A stretch of 64,000 bases of DNA from Paenibacillus pabuli (GTDB taxonomy: Bacteria; Bacillota; Bacilli; Paenibacillales; Paenibacillaceae), in contig NZ_CP073714.1 of NCBI RefSeq assembly GCF_023101145.1, positions 4,774,001 to 4,838,000 of the forward strand, given 5' to 3'. Below, piece after piece: positions 57,746 through 64,000 of the stretch. The first letter of the stretch is position 1, and every line of letters begins with the position of its first letter. The notes beneath the pieces are model-generated. The model searched no databases. It saw nothing but the letters and a program-made list of their open reading frames with translations, and was not told the origin of the DNA. Position numbers and translations under genes: made by a program.

Positions 57746-57789
57746 AAGACTCTTCACATGACAGGTTTCCCTGCTCTGCAAAGAGTCTT
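57746..57789 (-). terminator. Terminator of the parE-parC operon
   Basis: AAGACTCTT (57746-57754) pairs with AAGAGTCTT (57781-57789) with an internal CAGG/CCTG stem, followed by ATTTTGTT on the minus strand. Confidence 0.75.
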
Positions 57790-57804
57790 TCTTGAATCCT
57801 TATG

Positions 57805-60264
57805 TCAGGAAGAAGCTGTCTGATTCTCTGCGAGATCCATGATAAGCTCCACAATTTCATCCTGTTTGTCCACGTGCACAAGCAATTTACCGATATGCTT
57901 CCGTTCAGTAATAGGTACAGCTTCGGAAGAAATGTGATGTGATTGACCTTCCTTGGTCATCACCGTTACATTCCGTTGTTCCCTGCAGTAGAACGCTCCG
58001 GCAATTCGGCTGCCATTCGGTTTCACCCGTTTGCCTTCCTTGAACTCAAATGTTGCCAGTCCCTTGCCGCCACGACTCTGCAGAGCATAATCCAGCAGCA
58101 GCGAGCGCTTACCATAACCCAGGTCAGACAATATAGCAATCTCGCCTTCGTCGCCTTCCACCCACAGCACAGAGACGACTTCATCCGTTTCTTTTAACTG
58201 AATACCACGTACGCCTCCAGACACACGTCCCATCGGATTCACCTCATCCTCACGGAAACGGATCGCCATGGCTTCTTTGGTGATCAGCATGATGTCCTTG
58301 CCACCTGTACTTAGATGAACGGATAACACCTCATCGTCCTTGCCGACTTTGCATGCAGCTACAGCGCCGGAACGCTTGGTGACATACTCCTTCAGTTCGG
58401 TACGTTTAACCTGCCCTCTGCGGGTGACAAAGACCAGACTGTGGTCCGGTTCTTCAAAGGATTTAACAGCAAGCACACTTGAGATCCGATCATCTTTTGC
58501 CAGAGGAATAACATTCACGATCGCTGTCCCCGGATCTTTCCACTTGAATTCCGGCACCTGATGCACAGGTAACAGGAAATACTGGCCTTTTTTCGTAAAT
58601 ACCAGCAGGTTCTCAAGCGTGTTAACTTCAAGAACCTGAGCGATATAATCGCCTTCCTTCACACCACTTGCGTTACGTTCACCGCCGGATCGTGTGAATG
58701 ACTGCATGCCTGTACGCTTGATATACCCCTCTTTGGACAATGTGACAAACACATCTTCCGCATTCACCAGCACCTCAAGGTTAACCTTAAGTTCTTCCAC
58801 TTCGCCCTGAATGGCTGAGCGACGATCAATTCCGTATTTCTCACGAATCTCCATCAGCTCTTTGCGGATAACTCCGATCAGTTTGCGGTCACTATCCAGA
58901 ATGGAGCGTAATTGCGCGATCTTCTTCATCAGATCGCCGAGTTCCTTTTCCAGAGAAGTAATTTCCAGGTTCGTTAAACGGTATAATTGCAAAGTCAGAA
59001 TGGAATCCGCCTGACGTTCGGAGAAACCAAACATCCACATTAGATTATTTTGAGCATCCTGACGGTTCTTCGAGGCTTTAATAGCCGCAATAACTTCATC
59101 AAGGATGTTAAGAGCTTTGACCAGACCTTCCAGGACATGTGCACGGTCTTCTGCCTTCTCCAGCTCAAAGCGGGTACGGAACGTCACCACTTCACGCTGA
59201 TGGGCAATATAAGCCTCGAGGATTGATTTCAATCCCAATTGTTGAGGGGCTTTGTTCACAATCGCAACCATGTTGAAGTTGTAAGTGACCTGCAAGTCGG
59301 TTTTCTTCAGCAAATAGGCCAAGATGCCTTGTGCATCTGCCTCTTTTTTCAGTTCAACCACGATTCGCAGGCCTTCACGTCCACTTTCATCCCGCACTTC
59401 GGCAATTCCCTCAACCTTTTTCTCAAGCCGAATGTTCTCCATCGCAGTAACCAGACGGGATTTTACAACCTGATAAGGAATCTCGGTAATCACGATTTGC
59501 TGTTTGCCGCCACGCATATTCTCGATATCGGTTTTGGAGCGAAGATAGATCCGCCCCTTACCTGTACGATAAGCATCGAGAATTCCATCGCCACCCATGA
59601 TTAATCCGCCTGTCGGAAAATCCGGACCTTTCATGAACATCATGATCTCGTCCAGTTCTATCGAAGGCTTCTCCATCACGGCAATACAAGCATCAATGGT
59701 TTCTCGCAAATTATGTGGAGGGATCTCCGTTGCAAATCCAGAAGATATCCCACTTACACCATTGACCAGCAGGTTCGGATAACGGGATGGTAATACAACC
59801 GGTTCTTTGGCCGTATTATCAAAATTATCCTTAAACAGAACAGTCCGTTTCTCGATATCGCGAAGCATCTCCATTGCGATGGGCGACAAACGGGCCTCCG
59901 TATACCGCATGGCCGCTGCCGGGTCATCATCCTGTGACCCCCAGTTTCCATGACCGTCCACAAGCATATGCCCCATTTTCCATGGCTGTGCCATCCGCAC
60001 CATACCATCATAGATGGAGGAATCCCCGTGAGGATGGTAGTTACCCATAACATCCCCAACCGTTTTTGCGGACTTCCGGTATGGTTTCTCCGGAGTATTA
60101 CCAGAATCGTACATGGCGTAAAGAATACGCCGCTGCACCGGTTTCAATCCATCCCGTACATCGGGAATGGCCCGATCCTGAATAATGTATTTGGAGTAGC
60201 GACCGAAACGGTCACCTACGACCTCTTCGAGAAAGGCCGGCATAAATTGTTCTGATAGACTCAT
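57805..60264 (-). CDS. parC: DNA topoisomerase IV subunit A
   Basis: The 819-residue type IIA subunit A cleaves and rejoins DNA to decatenate chromosomes. The quinolone-resistance region HPHGDSSIYDGMVRM (about residues 77-91) has the usual Ser. The catalytic Tyr is in AAMRYTEARLS (about residue 119). A C-terminal beta-pinwheel with repeated 'VF.TK.G...R' units (about 490-800) follows. It is downstream of parE with only 12 bases between, and the pairing with ParE identifies it as topoisomerase IV rather than gyrase. ATG 60264 follows AAGGTG; a GTG three codons earlier is unlikely. Confidence 0.95.
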   Translation of the reverse strand: MSLSEQFMPAFLEEVVGDRFGRYSKYIIQDRAIPDVRDGLKPVQRRILYAMYDSGNTPEKPYRKSAKTVGDVMGNYHPHGDSSIYDGMVRMAQPWKMGHMLVDGHGNWGSQDDDPAAAMRYTEARLSPIAMEMLRDIEKRTVLFKDNFDNTAKEPVVLPSRYPNLLVNGVSGISSGFATEIPPHNLRETIDACIAVMEKPSIELDEIMMFMKGPDFPTGGLIMGGDGILDAYRTGKGRIYLRSKTDIENMRGGKQQIVITEIPYQVVKSRLVTAMENIRLEKKVEGIAEVRDESGREGLRIVVELKKEADAQGILAYLLKKTDLQVTYNFNMVAIVNKAPQQLGLKSILEAYIAHQREVVTFRTRFELEKAEDRAHVLEGLVKALNILDEVIAAIKASKNRQDAQNNLMWMFGFSERQADSILTLQLYRLTNLEITSLEKELGDLMKKIAQLRSILDSDRKLIGVIRKELMEIREKYGIDRRSAIQGEVEELKVNLEVLVNAEDVFVTLSKEGYIKRTGMQSFTRSGGERNASGVKEGDYIAQVLEVNTLENLLVFTKKGQYFLLPVHQVPEFKWKDPGTAIVNVIPLAKDDRISSVLAVKSFEEPDHSLVFVTRRGQVKRTELKEYVTKRSGAVAACKVGKDDEVLSVHLSTGGKDIMLITKEAMAIRFREDEVNPMGRVSGGVRGIQLKETDEVVSVLWVEGDEGEIAILSDLGYGKRSLLLDYALQSRGGKGLATFEFKEGKRVKPNGSRIAGAFYCREQRNVTVMTKEGQSHHISSEAVPITERKHIGKLLVHVDKQDEIVELIMDLAENQTASS

Positions 60265-60276
60265 TCCAAGCACCTT

Positions 60277-62256
60277 CTATTCTTCGTACTCTGTAAAGTC
60301 AACGTTCTCTACAATCCAGCGTTTGCGCGGGTCAACCTTATCACCCATAAGTGTAGATACACGACGTTCCGCTTTAGCTGCATCGACAATTTCCACCTTG
60401 AGCAATGCCCGCGTTTCCGGGTTCATCGTTGTCTCCCACAGTTGATCCGGATTCATCTCACCAAGCCCTTTATAACGTTGAAGCTCCACATTGTTTCCAA
60501 ATTCTTTCATGTAGTTCGCCAGCTCTTCATCAGTCCACGCATAACGCACACTAGCCATTTTGCCTGATTTGCGTGTAAGTTTGTATAATGGCGGCTGAGC
60601 GATATATATTTTGCCTGCATCAATGAGTGGTTTCATATAGCGGTAGAAGAAAGTCAGCAACAATACCTGTATATGTGCACCATCTGTGTCGGCATCCGTC
60701 ATAATTATGATTTTGGAATAATTGCTGTCTTCAACTGCAAATTCGGTTCCAATGCCTGCTCCGATCGCGGATGTAATGGCACGGTATTCTTCATTTTTGA
60801 GGATATCGGCCAATTTTGCTTTTTCCGGATTGAGCGGCTTACCCTTAAGCGGGAGTATCGCCTGGATCTTGGAGTCACGTCCCTGTTTGGCTGAACCACC
60901 TGCGGAATCCCCTTCGACAATAAACAGTTCATTCCGGGTAAAATCCTTGGATTGTGCCGGAGTCAGTTTGCCGTTCAGGTTGGAACTCTCACTGCGTTTT
61001 TTGCCGGTCCGCATCTCATCCCGAGCTTTCCGTGCAGCTTCTCTGGCTCTGGAGGCCTGAACTGCTTTGCGAATCAAGGTTTGCGCTACCTGCGGGTTTT
61101 CTTCCAAAAACCGTTGGATGTTCTCGGACACGACAGAATCCACTGCACTACGCGCGGAAGCGCTACCGAGTTGATCCTTCGTTTGTCCAACGAATTCAAC
61201 CTCCGACATTTTGACACTGATGACCGCCATCATGCCTTCACGCAAATCATTACCTTCGAGGTTTTTATCTTTTTCCTTAATCATGCTGGTGCGTCTCGCA
61301 TACTCGTTCATCACCCGAGTGTAAGCCGTTTTGAATCCGGTCTCATGCGTGCCGCCGCCCCTAGTGGGAATCGAGTTCACGAACGATGCCAGCGTTTCCG
61401 TATAACCGGCGTTATACTGAATCGCCACTTCGACCTCAATATCATCCTTCTCCGCATAGAAGTGGATGACATCATGCAGCACATCTTTATTTTCGTTAAG
61501 AAAAGCAACAAACTGACTTGCTCCGCCCTCATACATGTACTCATCCTGATTGCCTGAACGTTCGTCCTTGAGCACAATTCTCAGACCCGAATTCAGAAAA
61601 GCAATCTCCTGAAGACGCTCTGCCAGTGTATCATAATTCAATTGAATGCCGTTCTGGAAAACGCGAATATCCGGTTTAAACGTAACTTTGGTCCCCGTCC
61701 GATTGGTATTGCCCAATACTTCGAGACCAGATACCGGTTCTCCGACATGCTCAATGCCTTTTTTGTCCTGCCAATACTCGAATCGTTGACGATGTATCTT
61801 GCCATCACGGAAAATCTCGACTTCAAGCCATTCGGATAATGCGTTCGTAACTGACGCACCTACACCGTGCAAACCGCCGGATTTTTTATAACCTGATCCA
61901 CCGAACTTTCCGCCTGCGTGCAAAATCGTAAACACGACCTGGGGAGTAGGAATCCCTGTTTTATGTATACCTGTCGGAATTCCCCTTCCGTTATCCTGAA
62001 CCGTAACAGAACCGTCCTTATGCAGCGTGATATCGATTTTGGAGCAGAATTTGGCGAGATGTTCGTCGACAGCGTTGTCCACGATTTCCCATACCAAATG
62101 ATGTAGACCCGAAGTACTGGTGCTGCCGATGTACATCCCCGGCCGTTTCCGTACCGCAACCAGTCCTTCAAGTACTTGAATGTCGTCCGCGTCGTAGCCT
62201 GAAGACCCTTGTCCTCCGCCTGTCGAACCTGCCGACATATCGATTTGCTCGACCAT
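60277..62256 (-). CDS. parE: DNA topoisomerase IV subunit B
   Basis: A 659-residue type IIA subunit B. The GHKL ATPase domain has EIVDNAVDEHLAKFC, DNGRGIPTGIHK and the ParE-type block GYKKSGGLHGVGASVTNAL, and a Toprim domain has FIVEGDSAGGSAKQGRD and MTDADTDGAHIQVLLL. The C-terminus has the PLYKLTR and LQRYKGLGEMN motifs. The N-terminal Gly/Ser-rich extension (residues 1-20) is unusual but short. GGGGAGC precedes the ATG. It is the first gene of the parE-parC operon. Confidence 0.96.
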   Translation of the reverse strand: MVEQIDMSAGSTGGGQGSSGYDADDIQVLEGLVAVRKRPGMYIGSTSTSGLHHLVWEIVDNAVDEHLAKFCSKIDITLHKDGSVTVQDNGRGIPTGIHKTGIPTPQVVFTILHAGGKFGGSGYKKSGGLHGVGASVTNALSEWLEVEIFRDGKIHRQRFEYWQDKKGIEHVGEPVSGLEVLGNTNRTGTKVTFKPDIRVFQNGIQLNYDTLAERLQEIAFLNSGLRIVLKDERSGNQDEYMYEGGASQFVAFLNENKDVLHDVIHFYAEKDDIEVEVAIQYNAGYTETLASFVNSIPTRGGGTHETGFKTAYTRVMNEYARRTSMIKEKDKNLEGNDLREGMMAVISVKMSEVEFVGQTKDQLGSASARSAVDSVVSENIQRFLEENPQVAQTLIRKAVQASRAREAARKARDEMRTGKKRSESSNLNGKLTPAQSKDFTRNELFIVEGDSAGGSAKQGRDSKIQAILPLKGKPLNPEKAKLADILKNEEYRAITSAIGAGIGTEFAVEDSNYSKIIIMTDADTDGAHIQVLLLTFFYRYMKPLIDAGKIYIAQPPLYKLTRKSGKMASVRYAWTDEELANYMKEFGNNVELQRYKGLGEMNPDQLWETTMNPETRALLKVEIVDAAKAERRVSTLMGDKVDPRKRWIVENVDFTEYEE

Positions 62257-62332
62257 TCATGCTCCCCCTTCTTAACTTGCAACTAAAAAAATGCCTGAAA
62301 TGCAAACAGATGTTTTCTTATCCTTGTCCATT

Positions 62333-63331
62333 TTAATTCAAGATATCCCGTTTCGTAAAGACAATGAATGACACAAAGAGTGAAGCAATGCCCCAAACAC
62401 TAAGCACAATAAGGGAAAAACCCAAATTCATTCCTTCGATTGGAGGTAATCCGCCCGACAAATAATCCGGAAGTTCGAGGTTAACCATGAATAAATACTT
62501 GGCTGATTGCCAAGATGCGGCCATACTGGTGAGAATGGTTCCTGCGATGAGTGATGCCATCATGATAACAATACTTGCAGCTGTACTTCGCACTAAAACA
62601 GAGACCATGAAGGCGAGCATCGCCACAATTATACTGACAAACCAGATCAGTCCTGCCTGCATCAGCATATATAGCCACTGGTCCACAGCATGTACTGCTG
62701 ACATATCGACATCCGTACCCACAACCTTGAATCCGGTAAAGATCGGCATGCCGAAACCTTTATATCCGAACACCGCTCCCGAGATGACATAACAGATAAT
62801 GTACGCCGACACCACAATAATCGAGACGAACATAATTAACGTGATAAGTTTACTCAGCAGCACTTTCCAACGTTTGACGGGACGGGTCAGAAGCATTTTA
62901 ATCGTACCTGTGGTGCGCTCACCGGATACCAGATCCGAAGCAATTGCCATAATGAGCAGTGGGATAAACAGTCCAACGGCGTTATTCATGAATTCCCGCG
63001 TAAAAGTTACACCGCCAGGCTCCTTCGGATTGATGTCATTCTCCAGATAGTATTGCATTTGCTGGATGTACACAGTCCTGTACTTTTTGTATTCTTCAGG
63101 TACCCGGTCACTGCCAAGAGAATTTTGATTATCCGTGATGGCCTGTTGCAGTTCAAGACGCCAGTCGCCGCCAAACTTGTCACGATTATTTTCCGCAGAT
63201 TTCATCTGGGCATACGTAAACATCGGAACCAGAACCGCGAGGACGATAAAAATAATATAAAGACGTTTTTTCTTTACCATCTTGATCGTTTCGTTTCGAA
63301 TCAGCGGCATAATGTTACTCAATGGATTCAC
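62333..63331 (-). CDS. ABC-2-type transporter permease
   Basis: The 332-residue permease has about six membrane helices. After a first helix near the N-terminus comes a ~80-residue extracytoplasmic segment (SAENNRDKFGGDWRLELQQA onward). The conserved SGERTTGTIKMLLTRPVKRW marks ABC-2/NatB-type permeases. It overlaps the ATPase gene by 17 bases if it starts at GTG 63331. A TTG at 63322 preceded by AAGGTG, or an ATG at 63310, are alternatives. The exported substrate is unknown. Confidence 0.88.
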   Translation of the reverse strand: MNPLSNIMPLIRNETIKMVKKKRLYIIFIVLAVLVPMFTYAQMKSAENNRDKFGGDWRLELQQAITDNQNSLGSDRVPEEYKKYRTVYIQQMQYYLENDINPKEPGGVTFTREFMNNAVGLFIPLLIMAIASDLVSGERTTGTIKMLLTRPVKRWKVLLSKLITLIMFVSIIVVSAYIICYVISGAVFGYKGFGMPIFTGFKVVGTDVDMSAVHAVDQWLYMLMQAGLIWFVSIIVAMLAFMVSVLVRSTAASIVIMMASLIAGTILTSMAASWQSAKYLFMVNLELPDYLSGGLPPIEGMNLGFSLIVLSVWGIASLFVSFIVFTKRDILN

Positions 63332-64000
63332 CTTCTGTCATTTTTAAGAATAGCTGTTCCAGCGTAGGCTGAATCCGCTGCACGCCTTCAACCTGAATGC
63401 CTGCTTGCACCATTTGCTGCACCAGAGCCGGAATCCGATCTTCGTGCATTTCAGCAACAACAGCATTTGGACCAAGTCCTGCAACAATGGTATCATCCAT
63501 AACATCAGCAGGCCGATCCACGAGGGAAACACCTGCATTCAGCAGCATTTGTTTACCTTCTTCCAGTGGAGTAACATGCCATATCGCCAATTTGGAATGG
63601 TCTTCAATCAGTTCATTCACGCCGCCAACTGCCAGCACACGCCCTGCACTGATAATTGCCACTCTGTCACAGAGAAGCTGAATCTCGCTAAGCAAATGAC
63701 TGCTAACAAACACAGCCATGCCTTCGCTTGCAAGCTGCTTAATAAAGACGCGAAGTTCCTTAATCCCTTTGGGATCAAGTCCGTTCGTTGGCTCATCCAG
63801 AATCAACAGTCGCGGACGTCCAAGCAATGCCTGTGCAATGCCAAGCCGTTGACGCATCCCCAGGGAGTAAGTTCTTACTTTATCATGAATCCGCTGATCG
63901 AGGCGTACAATATCCACAACTTCCTGAATACGGTCATTATCCACCCCGGGCTGCATGCGGGCAAAATGCTCAAGATTCTCCCATCCGGTCAAATAGGTGT
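63315..64000 (-). CDS. ABC transporter ATP-binding protein (5' end outside window)
   Basis: About 228 codons are visible; the reading frame continues beyond the right edge, so Walker A is missing. The signature SLGMRQRLGIAQALLG, Walker B LLILDEPTNGLDP and the switch His in VSSHLLSE are present, followed by a C-terminal extension (about 70 residues) typical of CcmA/BcrA-type ATPases that work with ABC-2 permeases. It overlaps the permease gene downstream. The gene is intact as far as can be seen. Confidence 0.9.
   Translation of the reverse strand, partial: TYLTGWENLEHFARMQPGVDNDRIQEVVDIVRLDQRIHDKVRTYSLGMRQRLGIAQALLGRPRLLILDEPTNGLDPKGIKELRVFIKQLASEGMAVFVSSHLLSEIQLLCDRVAIISAGRVLAVGGVNELIEDHSKLAIWHVTPLEEGKQMLLNAGVSLVDRPADVMDDTIVAGLGPNAVVAEMHEDRIPALVQQMVQAGIQVEGVQRIQPTLEQLFLKMTEGESIE

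Noticed and set aside
1..64000. rRNA, tRNA, T-box, CRISPR array, insertion sequence or prophage
   Set aside because: Both strands were read for transposase motifs, repeat-spacer patterns and tRNA-like cloverleafs; none could be supported.

Overview
The window is a 64 kb stretch of chromosome from a spore-forming, Gram-positive Bacillota bacterium. Paenibacillus or a close relative is most likely. The evidence is strong AGGAGG-type ribosome sites, frequent TTG/GTG starts, CotF-like spore coat genes, an S-layer-homology enzyme, a BceRS-BceAB-type module, Fur boxes of Bacillus type and moderate G+C by eye. No rRNA, tRNA, CRISPR array, prophage or intact insertion sequence was seen.

Layout. At the left edge a BglG/LicT-type antiterminator gene runs out of the window behind a leader carrying a RAT element, a terminator and a cre site. 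Positions 0.35-2.6 kb hold a secreted protein and a membrane metallophosphoesterase. Positions 2.9-7.6 kb hold a pentose-phosphate operon (zwf, transaldolase-like, gndA) with a divergent LysR regulator. Positions 7.7-19.9 kb are accessory genes: cupins, an ankyrin protein, two serine hydrolases, coat-like proteins, an ECF41 sigma factor with its AhpD-like partner, and a Rieske oxygenase. Positions 20-25 kb are a one-strand operon of SUKH, beta-propeller, zinc-ribbon and unknown proteins that looks like an immunity-gene island without a visible toxin.

Positions 25.1-31.5 kb form a nitrite/nitric-oxide and oxygen-limitation cluster: copper nitrite reductase (nirK), two Crp/Fnr regulators, DUF2249 proteins, a heme-copper-oxidase-like membrane protein, a MIP18-family protein and a cupin. 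Four promoters there carry Crp/Fnr boxes at exactly the same distance from the -10 element. One box forms the stem of the preceding operon's terminator. Positions 31.5-36.1 kb are a bacitracin-type ABC transporter with its two-component system. An SPFH protein translationally coupled to a degenerate NAD-kinase-like protein follows at 36.2-38.4 kb.

Positions 38.6-44.2 kb hold a Fur-controlled siderophore-binding lipoprotein and a large S-layer-anchored GH53 galactanase. Then come YceI and a divergent two-component system (44.4-47.4 kb), an orphan AAA ATPase and a DUF1540 protein. Two convergent Fur-controlled units (49.0-52.6 kb) encode an HpaB-type monooxygenase, a nitroreductase-like protein, an unknown protein and flavodoxin, which suggests a flavin-based response to iron starvation. 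The right end carries an RNA methyltransferase, a pseudouridine synthase, an alkyltransferase-like DNA repair protein, a MarR-EmrB drug-efflux pair, a second MarR gene, parE-parC, and an ABC-2 transporter cut by the window edge.

The most interesting material is regulatory: the fixed-geometry Crp/Fnr regulon with its terminator/operator overlap, the RAT/cre leader, the ECF41 self-promoter, and the Fur box lying inside the flavodoxin promoter. The most interesting gene sets are the SUKH island and the SPFH/NAD-kinase-like pair.
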